Source: Moringa oleifera
Taxonomy: Eukaryota; Streptophyta; Magnoliopsida; Brassicales; Moringaceae
Direction of reading: 5' to 3'
NCBI GenBank assembly: GCA_021397835.1
Contig: JAJFZO010000889.1
Span: 372,001-436,000 of the forward strand
DNA: 64,000 nucleotides
In this document: one piece after another, positions 35,641-47,743 of the stretch
Position numbering within the stretch: position 1 is the stretch's first letter
Layout of the letters: every line of letters begins with the position of its first letter
The notes under the pieces: model-generated
Database searches by the model: none
Told to the model about the DNA's origin: nothing
What the model saw: the letters and a program-made list of their open reading frames with translations, nothing else
Made by a program: the position numbers and the translations under genes

Positions 35641-38580
35641 ACCATGAGCACAATAATAATTCAAGCATTTAATGAATAGATGGAAAAGAAAAATGATTTT
35701 TTCTAGTTAATGCATTTAACTTCCTTTAATTTATACATACTTTCAACTTATTTTAAACAAGTGTGGGTATCAACTCACTGTAAAGATTTTTTATCATTAT
35801 TATACTTGTTTTCTTTAGAACAACTTGAAGTGGACTTACCCATGCATTATCCAAAATTAAACAAGTCATACATGTATTAAAAAGTTTCAAAATCCTTTTC
35901 TTTACCACTTACATCATAAGTGAATTCAATTTATGTTATGGTAGCATGGAAGGCTTACAATCTTCCTTCGATAATATCTTATGCATGAATGTAGATGGGC
36001 TTAATCCCTTAATGTTGATTTTACTCTAACCAATGATCTCTTTAAACTCTCTAAGTACTCAAATAAACTTTTCTTACTTCAAGATAAAGATTTTATTGAA
36101 GATTATGATTGAAAAAGTTTTTCCTCCTTAAAATGCATACTTTGAGTTATCTAGCTAGTAGAAGTTTCAGCTCTAACTTTTGTGCCTGCATAATAGAATC
36201 AAAGAGTTTTGTATGAAAAAGAGGTAATTCAATGCAAGAAACATCATACCTTGTAGGTTGTAATGATTCCAATTCATGAATTATATCTTGCAAGTCAAAA
36301 TCCAACATAAATTTCTTTTAGATTTTCTATGATCTTTTAAAAGTGAAATTCTTGTTAAGTGCAATTTTTAACTTATATTCATCACTCAAATAAAAAAAAA
36401 TTGTGTTAAAAGTTCAATAACATCCATAACAGAAACAAAAGATCGTCACTAGCATATCTCATGGCATCATGAATATTAAATTTAATAATTTCACCATCAA
36501 ATTCTATTATTATAAGTGTACCATCATGCACATCATCTTCCTCCATATTATGCAGATAAAAATTAATAAGAAAAATCAATCCATTAACTTACACTAAAAC
36601 ATCTTCTAAACCCCTTCAAGATTCACATTAGATCGATTAACAAGTTGAATCATCATACCAATTTCTTTTAATGATCCAACATTCAAAACTAAATGAATAG
36701 ATAATGGCATGACATTTATTGAAGCATATGGATCTAACATTGCTTTCTCAATCCTAACATTATCAACTTTGCAAGAGATAGTAAACTACCTAGGTCCTTG
36801 CATTTTAGGAGGCAATTTTTTTCTAAAGAACAACTAAAATGCCTTTCCCAATCTCTCAATTTCTCTTGCTATATACAACTACTTAAGAATTTTGGCATAT
36901 TGAGGTACTTGTTTAATTGTATCAAGTAAAAGAATGTTTACCTTAACTTTGCAAAAGGTGTCAAAAGTCTCTTTCTTTTCCTCTTTTTCTTCTTGGATTT
37001 AGATCATCTAGAGGCAAAATGAGGAATTCGCATGGAAGTTTTTAGTTGCTCTCCATTAAGTCCTTTCAGCGCATTAGATTATGGTTAAAGAACTACTTCT
37101 TTCTCATTCTCTTCTCTTAGAACGCATTGTCTAGTGATCTTATTAGGTTTTTTCAACTTAGTTTCATTTTTCAAGATAATTGCATTAACATTCTATTTCA
37201 AGTTAACAATAGTCTGCGAAGACAATTTTTCTTGAAATTTTAATCTATTCATGGAAGATACTAGTTGACTTACTTGATCTTCTAGCTTTTTAATGCTTTG
37301 TCTCTTATTGTAATTATTATGTGTTAGTTGCAAGCGATTTAACAATTTCTTGAAAAGATATACCTGAATTTGAAGATTAGCATAGTGATGGAGCTGGTTG
37401 TCTAGGTTAGAAGTATTAAAATTAAGGTCTTACTTTATAACTAAAATTAAGATGATTCCTCCACCTTAGATTGTATGTATTTAAATAAGGATCTTTTTTT
37501 TTTATATATAGTGGGCTTGAAAATCATACGACTGCATTACCATGCTCATAAAAAAGATTATCTTGAAGTATGGATCACATGTCAATTGGATTACCAATAA
37601 TAGCACAAATCTTACAAGGTTTAACTTGTTACATGTTTCCTATAATAATTTGTTGAATAAGAGAAGTTAGATTGGTTATTTGTTTTCCAAAGGATGATAT
37701 ATTTACCTCATTCACCCTTTTTAAAGATGTTTCATGTCTGAATCCCAATTGTTGTCAGTTAGTAGCCATGGTGGAATTCAAGTTTCTAACCTCATGGGGA
37801 GTTTTATTTGCTATAGCATTTCACTAGCTACATTTATCATCCTTCTTTTCATGATGGTGATCCTTTGTAAAAGTATTAAATAAGAACTTGTTCAAAAATC
37901 TCATGTTGGAGATAATTTGTGCATGATTGTTTACATCTTTCCTAATACTCGAGAATGGTTTTAACATCTTTATGCTTTATCTCACATATTTCTCTTTTGA
38001 TGCTAGTAGCTTGTGAAGTATCAAGAAACAATTTGTGCATCTCCATGTGGCTATAGAATGAGAAGATAAATAAAATAGTTAATCCTTTGCTTTTTTAGTT
38101 AGTGAGAATGGAAAAACACATAACTTGATCTTCTTTTCAATCACTTTTTGTGGTTGTAGGTTTAAACACACCACATGGAATTCCTTTAGATGCTTGTTAG
38201 GATCTTTATTCTTAAGGCAATGAAACTTAGGGAGCAAATGGATCAAATTAGACTTCTACTCAAGTTTTGCTTATAAAGTTAAGCATTGAATGCAGAGTGA
38301 CTATTGATTTACTTCTAATGTAGCTAATTGCTTTAAAGTTCTCTCTTCATTAGTTGCGTCTTGCTTTGATTCAAAATCACTAAATGAGTCAACCAAATTA
38401 AGTGCTAGATTTCAATCAAAGGAATGAAGATGAAGACTTTTATTAATCGAGCAATTTACCTTCCTTTCTTAACCATTTTGTTGTATTCTCAAGTTCAGGC
38501 TCGAAATTAGATCACCTGCATGAGAAAAAAGACGATATTAATATAATTAAAACCAATCCTTGGGAATGGCAACAAAAATT

Positions 38581-39935
38581 GATGATTATCAAGTCTAACA
38601 AATTAAATTCTTGCCTAAAAATAAAATAAAATTGTAGCACATAAGATAAAGAGATGAGGGTCTTGAGAATTAAAAGTACATAAAATAAAATTAATTGAAA
38701 AGAAACAATAACAAGATTTAGTTTTAAAAAATCAATATAATAAAACATCGAATCAAGAGAATAATTTCAAAATTGGTTTAAGAATTTATCATTGATACAA
38801 AGATAAAAATATTTTTTAATTATTCACCAAATTGGTTATGGTAGTTGGTAGAACATAACAACTTATCTCTCCAACTTTTTCGATAACGAAGGTATAGTTT
38901 TTTTCCTTAAAATTTAATTTATCAATAGTATTAGAAATTAGAAAGACTGTTAATTCTAACTAACAAATATATATAGGTTTAATTAAACTAAATTATATAT
39001 CTTCATAACACAAATTAAAAAAATATCTTTATAATCAAATATGTTATTTATCACTTATATTAAAATACTTAAACAATTATGGATTTAAAGTTTCAATCAG
39101 CAATTTATTATGTAGATGATTAAAGAAAGAGCTTTTTTGTTGCAATCAACTAAAACAATGGTTTTCAATAAGTACAAAAGATATATAAATAATAAAAAAG
39201 TAAAAGAACAAATAGAATTAGTTAAATTTCATAATTCTTAAAGAACCAAATTCTTAATTAACCTTTGACGGAAAAAGATGTTTATCAATATAAAAGAAAT
39301 CTAAAAAAAAAAGATTAAAAAATTATTTATGAATGTTCTCCATGTGAGAAATACTTTCTCTCTATATAATAATTTCTAAATATAATATTTAATTTTAACT
39401 GAAACTCTTAAAAGTAAGGTAGAGAAAAAATAAAATCTCTACAACCACCTTTTTTTATAAGAGAAAGTCATGCTTCAAACAAAATTCTTGTTGTCCAATT
39501 CGACGTGCCCACGTCTTATTAAAGACATATTAAAAGCATCTTTTGGTTCGCTCATATGTCATAGAATCTAACTTTTTCTCTCTAAATTAAGTGAATTTAA
39601 GTTTATCTTAGTTGAGTTTCTCAATTCACCCTACTAAATACAAAACATAGTTAAAATTCAAGATTTAATTTCATTTATAACTAATAAAAATATAAAAAAA
39701 ATATATGACAATATGTATGACTAATATGCATTTTATCAAAAAGATAAATAAACAGTGGCAATCAAAAGTTGACAAGTTTAAATTAATTTTTAATATCTTA
39801 TATATTAATAAAAATTAATTAAAACCTTTTAAAATTGGTCAACTACTAAAAAATGATATATTGTGCTATTTGAGGACAATCATTAATTACTTGATTACTA
39901 ATACATAAGACAAAGAAGTTCTTAAAATCTAAATG
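38581..39935 (-). other. Presumed gypsy 5' LTR region and AT-rich DNA
   Basis: It lies directly outside the Athila-like leader, where the 5' LTR should be. There is no second copy in the window to compare, so the extent is not defined. No gene. Confidence 0.35.
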
Positions 39936-39939
39936 ATAG

Positions 39940-40430
39940 ATAAGATCTACCTTGAATTGATAGAAAAGTAGCAAGCCAAAACACACAAAGAAGACAACAA
40001 TACAATGCTTTGGCATCGGTGATTAGGGCACTTTCATTATAAGATCATACTTTTTATGAAGAAGAACAACCTTGAAAAAGACTTGCATAAATTAGAGAAA
40101 GAGCTTCCTAATATATTTGCTCTCAATATAGAAAGTAAATTAGCTTTCCTTTTCAACAAAACAAGACTTAAAGAGCTACACAAAATTACAACTATTTCAC
40201 ATAAATGTGAAGGGACCAATGAGAACACCGTCATTGAATAGCTATAAACCAAGATTGCAATTTAAAATAATTCAAATCCGAACTCTTAAGAGAAGTATAA
40301 AAAGAAGAAATGCGGCCAAATCTATTATTAAATATAAAATCAAAAATGACAATATCCTAAGAAAAGTATTTTCAGAAATTAAATATGATTTTTTTTAAAA
40401 ACAATAAGTTGGTGTCTACATCAAAAACAA
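39940..40430 (+). mobile_element. Fragment of the same copia family as 20284-22724
   Basis: Aligns in inverted orientation with 20585-21062. Shared on the coding strand are acacaaagaaga(c/t)aacaat, agggcactttcattat/agggcactctcatcat, and a peptide MKKNNL(E/R)(K/E)DL. A later shared segment reads IKNDNIL. Only the pre-integrase/integrase-N segment is preserved. Confidence 0.75.
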
Positions 40431-40739
40431 GAAAGATTAACAATATGCTTTATTTGATCTAAGTTCTTAGATAAAATAAAATAAAACTTAATCTTTAATT
40501 TAGTATTTCAAAGAAATATAAAAAAAGATAGAAATGATTTTTTAGTTTGAATATTAAGATAGAAATGATTTTTTAGTTTGAATATTTTTTAATTTAATTT
40601 TTAAAAAATATTTAAGCATAATTTCAAATTTTGTTTATTATTTTATAAATTAAATTTTTATTAATAAAATAAATAAATAATTCTTAAGTTCAAAAATTTT
40701 AATTTTTAATTTATTATTTTACCTCACAAAAGCCAACAT

Positions 40740-40952
40740 CAGCACTGTTGCTGTAGTTTTTGACACTGTTGGAAAAGCACTTACGTTCATGAGCTGCAGG
40801 CACCCACCTGCACACATGCAGCTCTGATAGACCCTCACCACTCATGTATTTGAGTCACACAGATGCCAAAGATTGGACTAACGACATAGTTGCATGGAAA
40901 ACAGTATTTTCAAATGCTTGCTGATGATGATAATCATCTTATTTTGAAATCG

Positions 40953-40985
<33 letters not shown>

Positions 40986-42538
40986 AAAAAAAGATAAAAA
41001 TCTAAACTGCATATTCGCATTAGGAGTTGATTACAAGGCAAAAATAATAATATCTAAAAAGGGTGTCTATATTTGTTCAATAATCTCCAAAACTATCAAC
41101 ATGTTATCGATGCTCTTGCCTAATGTACTGGAAAAGAGTGGAAAAGAGTGACAATTGCATTAGTGAAATCAAATTACAGAAAAAGAGAGATTATGAGTAA
41201 GGTGGTACTTCCAGTACAAATGGAAGTAAAGGCATCCCTTTCTTTAAGCTTAGCCAATCTCCATGATCCCCCAATTGAAAGTAAATTAAGCCTATCTTCG
41301 CCCTTCCATTATTATAATTGAAGTACATATAAATAATGAAAAGAATAAGAAAGTACTCACCACTTGTTTTTGTTGGCAACTTTTTTATCCATAAATTTTT
41401 GGTAGCTATGCTAGGAGAAGAAAACTTTTCGTTTAGTACACAGTTTTCAAAAGCAATGACTGTTGAAGACAGATAAGCAGCTGCTATCTGTTTTATAGGC
41501 TTGGATTAATTTGTAAACTGACCACTTTCCTGCAGATCCAACAATTCATGTTGCTGCCATATTAAAGGTTATATATATCAAAAGCTACAAGGGGAAGGCT
41601 AATTTATTGTAAACTGCTAGATCGCGATCAATCTACTTGCATGCTGGGAAGATTTTGGCTTGATTTCATGACAAAAGAAATGAAAGAAGGGATCCAGCTG
41701 GGGCTCAATCTTCTCATCTTCTTATTCAATTTCCACCTAATCATCATGCATAAGCAATTTAGTACATACACTGACTAAAGAAAACAACTAGGATTATCTG
41801 CAAAAGCAATAGATCTTGTCGAAACAATTTGCATGCATAAGCAATTAAGTAGGGGTAAACAAAAACACACACGATGTAGCTGTATAAGGCAATAGATCTT
41901 GTAAGGGAAACTTTTGCTCTTGTGACTGTAGAGTAATTACCAGACAAAGTTGTAACTGTAGGTTTATAAGTTTTTTTTTGTTTGCAACTATATGATGATC
42001 CTATATGTAACGTTTATCTCATAATCATAACATACAAAGTTCCATTTGATACATATACACGAAATAACGATTTTATAGATGATTATAATTTACTGATTCT
42101 GTTTGGAACATGCATCCAACTGTCCCATGTGAGGGCACTGCTCTATTTATAATGGTACCTCTCTGAATATGGTCCCTGAAGCAGCCTTAGTGCTCACACA
42201 TGGCTGGTGGAAAATTAACTTGAATGATAAAGCGCTTCAATTGTTTGGTCGACGAAATAATCATCCCTGTTCATCTTGTGGCTCCAATGAATCAAGATCA
42301 TGATTGATCTGTATTATTGGTTTATTTTTGTCATTGAATATTAATTTGACTATATCATGATTCGAATCAAAGTGGAAGGAAAAGTAATGGTAGATGATCA
42401 TAATATTGAGAAGTGTACATATCCTACTTGAATGGACTTTAGAAACAAGTCGTAAATGTCATTTCAGATCAGAAAGGTTCCCGGTTCTTGCTTGGATGCT
42501 AGCCGATCCTGGCTAATATTTGGAGATCGAATATATAT
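40740..42538 (+). repeat. Upstream flank of ATL gene 4 (duplicated unit)
   Basis: Paralogous to the gene 3 flank at 26740-28661. It contains the homopolymer junction at 40956-40992. No gene. Confidence 0.65.
40956..40992. repeat. Poly(C)20 / poly(A)17 junction
   Basis: Twenty C followed directly by seventeen A, right after the shared gataatcatcttatt block. Confidence 0.95.
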
Positions 42539-42603
42539 GGTCAGTGGCAAATCTACGTAGAAAAAAAGAGATAAGACCCTAATGGGGTCCATAAGTATTC
42601 TTT
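42539..42603 (+). promoter_or_regulatory. Conserved promoter block with GATAAG, gene 4
   Basis: ggtcagtgg, atctacgtag, then GATAAG at 42570-42575 and ataagtattc. Matches the blocks before genes 3 and 5, 109 bp before the TATA box. Confidence 0.5.
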
Positions 42604-42678
42604 TGGATTTTTATTTTTTAAAAAAATCCAAACAAAGACTAAAATACCCAAATCCCAACTTCGGCCTTCAACTACCCC

Positions 42679-42687
42679 TATATATAT
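42679..42687 (+). promoter_or_regulatory. TATA box, ATL gene 4
   Basis: tatatatat follows ttcaactacccc, 69 bp before the ATG. Confidence 0.6.
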
Positions 42688-42747
42688 TCCCCACAAACAA
42701 CCACTTTCAAGCAGCTAGTAGTATCACAATCACAGACTTCTCTAGAG

Positions 42748-43416
42748 ATGTCTACAGCTTCTTTCACATCAACGGAACTCATCCAGGAGTTTCTTGGACA
42801 CTTCCACTCAAGAAAATTGTTGTTACATGATCCTCTTAGCCTCAGCCAAGCACCACAACCAGTCACTGCAGCAGCTCCACATAGTCATACCGGCGATATC
42901 AGCTTCAACGGCACTGTTCTTATGCTTCTTTCAGTCCTCTTATGCGGCTTTATTTGCTCATTGGTACTCCATTACATTATAAGGTGTGCAATGAGGTGTT
43001 CTTCAACTTTGGCGTCCTCTGGATCCAGGGCTAACACATCAGTTAAGGTTGCCCATACAGGAGTCGGGCAAAAGGTCTTGAAGACTTTCCCAGTGGCAAG
43101 CTACTCAGCAGAGATGGCCCTACCAAGTTTGGACACAGAATGTGTTATTTGTCTGTCAGAGTTTGTGCCTGGAGAGCGCCTGCGCCTCCTGCCCAAGTGC
43201 AACCATGGGTTCCATGCTCCATGCATTGACAAGTGGCTTAGATCGCATTCATCTTGCCCGAAATGCAGGAATTGTCTAATTGAGACGCCCCAGAAGATGG
43301 TGGGGTGTAGTCAGCCCAGCTCCTCAGCAGAATCAACTCTGCCAGCACAAGAAAGCGCTGTGAGGATCGTGCCACTGGAACCTGAAGGCATGGTAAGTAA
43401 TTATAGCGAAAACTAG
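42748..43416 (+). CDS. ATL: ATL-family RING-H2 finger E3 ubiquitin ligase, gene 4
   Basis: An intact single-exon gene of 222 codons. SRKLLL is at 21-26, followed by a longer Pro/Ala-rich linker than in genes 1 and 2. One transmembrane helix spans about 57-79 ([20 protein letters not shown]). RING-H2 ligands are C132, C135, C151, H153, H156, C159, C170 and C173. The GLD signature is SLD (127-129), with Gly replaced by Ser. The residues between H156 and C159 are AP where the sister genes have VR. The tail has PLEPEG (209-214). The start is supported by the TATA spacing and by alignment with gene 5. Expected to act as a membrane-tethered RING ligase; substrate unknown. Confidence 0.95.
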   Translation: MSTASFTSTELIQEFLGHFHSRKLLLHDPLSLSQAPQPVTAAAPHSHTGDISFNGTVLMLLSVLLCGFICSLVLHYIIRCAMRCSSTLASSGSRANTSVKVAHTGVGQKVLKTFPVASYSAEMALPSLDTECVICLSEFVPGERLRLLPKCNHGFHAPCIDKWLRSHSSCPKCRNCLIETPQKMVGCSQPSSSAESTLPAQESAVRIVPLEPEGMVSNYSEN

Positions 43417-44869
43417 GAAAAGTCTACTTTCACGAGCTTAATTCAAAGTTAAGGGGCCTCAAATTGACAAAAATGAACTTCTCACTGAAGGCTGGCAGGC
43501 CATCTGGGCCAAGCAAAACAATGCAGAAAAAGGTTCACCGTCGAATTGAAGGGTATCTGGATGTCTTCAACAGGATACTCATTTATGGGTGCAGTTTTGT
43601 CCGGCCAAAGCAGATTTCTGAATGTACGACTGGATGCAGCAAAGATTTTGTAAAATGTCATTCCTTGTCGGTCTAAAAGCAGAGCATGGATGAAAACAAC
43701 ATTAATTTTCGACATTAAGTTTACACATATTTCAGAGTATAACAACCACAATATGTACAAAAGATACTGTGCAAACCAAAGTTATCCATTAAGTACACTC
43801 AAACATCATCATCTGCATTCAACTTATCCCATGAATGATTTAAAGACTCATCTGCACATCATCATCGGTCGAATCATCTTGGTCACTTGGTGTCTTGGCC
43901 GCAGAAGATATTGGACCATTATCTTCATAATTAGCAAAATATCTTGATTGCGATTTTGCACCTTACCTCCACCATGTTATTGCTTTTGAAGATCATTTTC
44001 AAGATTATATGTTTCATTATTTTAAGACAGAAAACACAATAGTTTCCTCTATTTTCAATAAATAAAAAGTCAAATATTACATATTTGCATAAAACAATAC
44101 ATGAACTCACAAAATAATACATGGAGACTTGGAATAGTAGTCAAAACCAAATCATAACGCTACCACACACTAAACCCACAATAAGCACACTACACATGCT
44201 CCACTGGTGCTTCACATACACATACATATATGCAAACAATATACCCAGACCAATATCTATCATCACATGCACATCAATCACCTAAATGAAAGTTACTTCA
44301 TAAATTTAGACAAACTAGCAAGATATTTTTTTATTCATAACACAGATGCAGAGAAAACATTAAAAAGAAAGCATTTTTTGCTTTTTCATAGGTTTTTAAA
44401 CCATTTTAAATGAAAAAAAAAAAAAAAAGCATCCAAAATGTCGCAGGAATCATATATTTGCTGTTTCGATGAAGAATAATCAACAAAAGCACCCTTTTTT
44501 TTTTATTGTTTCGCTGATTCAGAAGGAAAAAAATAGGTTGCGATGAAGAACGACACGCACAGCTGCTCAAGCATGATGGAGAGAACATGAAATGCAATAT
44601 GATAACTGGTTGTTCCGGTCAAGGACCAGAGAGAGAGAACGACGATAATGAACAGCCAGAAGCATCAATGATTTTCAGTTTCTGAAAGAAATCGATGGGT
44701 TTGTGCATAAAGAGCATGAAAAGAAAGGAAGAACAATAGAGAGAGTAGTGTGGTTACTAAGGAAGATAAAAAGAGAGAAAACGATGTGTTTAATGCGAGA
44801 GAGAAGAAAGAGGAACAGACATAACTTTTCAAATAAAAGCTAAAGTTAATCAAAAACACTAATTTTTTA
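43417..44869. other. 3' flank of gene 4, then unassigned DNA
   Basis: 43417-43700 is paralogous to the 3' flanks of genes 3 and 5. From 43700 to 44869 no gene or element was recognised. Purine-rich stretches (44560-44830) carry no conserved frame. Confidence 0.45.
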
Positions 44870-45560
44870 AAATTTTAAAAGTCCCCTACATTAAGGAGTG
44901 CAATCCTCACAATGGCACTACAATCCTCAGTAAGGAGTACTATCTCAAAATCCTTCAGTCCCCACTTTTTAGACATCCCCTCCTTCATAAACTTTGCGTA
45001 ACTCGCCATCTACTCCAATGTTTCAAAAAAAGGAATGTTAATCATGAGTTGTTTAAAGATGTTCAAAAATTTTGTAAATTGGCCATCAATGTTTTCTTCT
45101 TCTACTATCTTTGTAAAAAGGTATGGATGGGTTACTAATAAGCGGTTTATTAGATAATGAAATTGATCTTGGAACGACCTTGGACCTTTCCCTGTATATC
45201 TTCTCCTTTTCAACCTCAGTTTTGTTCTTAGAACTTTTTTCTTGATCAATTTTATTATCAAGGTTCATCATAGCATGAAGGTTGGGTTCTTCTATTTTCT
45301 TCCATGTTTTATTAGTTTAAGTGCAGCTATACCACCATGAGGGTTCTTTTTATTGATCACTAGAACACTGCTCTATAATCTTGCCCTTAAAGGATCTAGA
45401 CAGTTGACTCACTTGTATCTGTAAATTTTGCACTAAAATACTAATATTAATATATTGGGTTTCAAGGCTATCCATACTCGATTCATTTGTACCAAACTTT
45501 TCTTTAATCTCTACTATAAAGATATTGACTATAGATCAACTAAGAAAGGTTTGATCATCT
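44870..45560 (-). mobile_element. Ty3/gypsy gag-protease fragment
   Basis: The minus strand reads YRERSKVVPRSISLSN, then an FTKFLNIFKQLMINIPFFE block, then MASYAKFMKEGMSKKWGLKD and LLTEDCSAIV. This is the gag-to-protease junction of Athila-like gypsy elements (family pattern QFxKFLxxFKKLxINIPFxEAL, YxKFMKDxxSKKR). It breaks off near 44880. This part of the protein does not overlap the larger gypsy element clearly enough to say whether they are one family. Confidence 0.75.
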
Positions 45561-46501
45561 TTTGTTACTTCCTATTATCATCATCTAAAAAAAAAATTAT
45601 TGCATTATCATTCAACAAATAGATGAAAAAGCCAGTTACACATGAAAGTAATGAAGTACAAATTTCAATAATACTTCCTAAAACACAAGCGTAAAATGAT
45701 CATGAGGCTGCTAAGGCAAACAAGCATTAAGAATATTAAAGAATTGAGTTATCATTTCTTCATATATCAATTTGTAGACTCAAAATGCAAGATAATTTTT
45801 TCCTTGGATTTGTATAACTCTTATTATAAATTAATCGTTCCAAAACTTATGGTGAAAGAATGAGATGTAACAGGTAGGAATAACTATGCAAGAAAAGGAC
45901 CATTCTAAGAAATGGTCTTCTCTACTGCAAACTACTATGTTAATTTGGTGAGGGATACGAATGAGTGACAGATTACAACTTAGGAGGATATGCACTATGA
46001 TGGATAAAGCTCAATAGTTTATAAATACTTATAATTGTATTTCAATTATTTTATAATTATATAATTACAGACTTAATTTTTGATAGAAATGAGGTCTTAA
46101 AATGCTTTTAGGAAGTTTATTGACCTCCATGAAATGGATGAAGTTATTAACAAGTGATTTGCATATAAGAAGAGTTGGTTCAAGATATTAATCTTAGAAG
46201 CTAGCGACCACTCCTTTGCTTAACTCTATTATTACGACTTTTAGTCAATTATCTTATTAAAAGTTCCTCGTCCAGCTCTAATAGAAATGAACCAAGCTCG
46301 AGATATATCAAATTGAGCCTAAGATGACTATTGTAACTTGGAAATAATGATTTTGAAAAAACTCTTGAAAGTACCTATATAAGGTCTCCACATTTAGGTT
46401 TTCAAGCAACGGCTTCCATACGATTATTGAAAGTTATCTTAAGAACATAAGGTACCAAAATTTAATCAGTATTTGAAGATTAGGCATAATAAATCGAACT
46501 A
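45561..46501. other. Unassigned DNA between gypsy and copia elements
   Basis: No coding signal on either strand and no repeats recognised. It could be a decayed LTR or spacer. Confidence 0.35.
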
Positions 46502-46735
46502 TGGGTTATAGAAGAAACTTTTCCTCTGGATAATACCTAGTAATAGACTAACAAACTAAAACATAAAAACTGCATAACTGTGGTAACTTATTATAACTAT
46601 TTCTAGAAAAGTGATCTTATCTTGTTGTAAATACTTCTAAAAAATTAGTTTCAATTGCAAATGTTTTCAACTTCTTATAGCATCTAAAGCATATTTCTAA
46701 ACCTCTTCATTGTCTTGATGTTGCAAACTCCTAAT
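46502..46735 (-). repeat. 3' LTR of the interrupted copia element
   Basis: Aligns with 52766-53035 (aaaaactgcataactg, tatttctag/tatttctaa, tttcaattgca/ttccaattgca, catctaaagcatat/catctaaggcatat). About 60 bases shorter because of an internal deletion. The inner boundary is approximate. Confidence 0.75.
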
Positions 46736-47743
46736 TTTTCTCTTGGCACATCAAATTTAGTTTTAAGCAAAACGTTTGTAAAATATCAGTCAATTATTCA
46801 TCAGTTCTACAATATACTACAAAAAATCAACTTTATTCTAATTTTCTTAAGAAAGTAATACTTTGTTTTAAACTGTTTTGTCTTTTTGTGAAACATTGAA
46901 TTTGAAGAAATTGTTAGGGCTGCTTGAGTATCTACAAAGGTTTGAGTTAATTCTTACTACACTAAGTTCAAATTTTTCTAAGCCGCATTGCATGATTTAT
47001 TGTTGTATTTACAACAATAAACTCAGGTTGTATAGTGACTTGAGTTATGATTTCTTACTTTTTTGAATAATAATTGATCACATTTGAACCATAATTAAAG
47101 TAACAACTAGTTATACTTTTCATATCATCAACTGAACCTGCCCAATCACTATGAGAAAAACCTGTTAACTTAAAATTTAAACATCTTAATACATAACACC
47201 ATAATCAATAGTTCTTTTGATGTATCAAAAAATACGTTTGGTAATTGGTTTTTTATTTGCATAATGCATAAACTTGGACAAAAGACTCATAGCTCGTACA
47301 ATATCAGGTTTGAAAGCAGTAAGATACATGAGGCATTAAATTAAACTCCTATAGTGTCTTTCATTCACCTTGACAGCTCTATCATCCTTATAATATTTAA
47401 CATTAGACTATATAAAAGTATCAATAGTCTTACAACCTTACATATAAAACTTTTTTATGATCTCCTCACCGTATTTGCACTTACTATAAAGATTTATTTT
47501 TCAATTGCCTTACTTTCAAACTAAAAAAGTAAGATATCAATCCCAAGTCAGCTATCTTAAATTCCTTTAATATTTTAATTTTGAAAGTATATTACTCCCT
47601 ATGACCAAAATATCATCAATATAAACGAAAATAAAATTAAACCAGTACCCACCTAGTTTATATAAAGAGTTGCTTCACTTAGACTTTTAATGAACCTAAG
47701 CTTAGTAGCTGCTTTCTAATCCAACTGTACTAAGCTGTTGGAG

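Larger units (their letters stand above)
34350..38580 (-). mobile_element. Athila-like Ty3/gypsy element, degenerate and rearranged
   Basis: On the minus strand a leader resembling the Athila/Tat TTGGCGCCGTTGCCGGGGAT stretch (38551-38580) is followed by gag (KEFHVVC-like KGIPCGVFKPTTTKS near 38180, then REICEIKHKDVKTIL and LQHEIFEQVLI near 37960-37900). A protease-linked segment follows (LPPKMQGPRXFTISCK, ASINVMPLSI, near 36800-36680). The RT has EDQEKTTFTC-like, FMDD-like and KVLXXVMLSPKALKLIK blocks (35640-35230), then HVGFYQCFIKDFSK, and RNase H (CSYLVGAKVIIYFDNVAFKY, near 34900). A second RT copy follows at 34788-34371. All frames carry stops. Domain order PR-RT-RH and the leader place it in Ty3/gypsy. 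Confidence 0.75.

Noticed and set aside
42794..42982. Overlapping +1-frame ORFs near the 5' end of genes 3, 4 and 5 (28912-29094, 42794-42982, 55121-55363)
   Set aside because: Similar peptides arise because the underlying DNA is paralogous. Lengths and starts differ, and the main frame explains the conservation.
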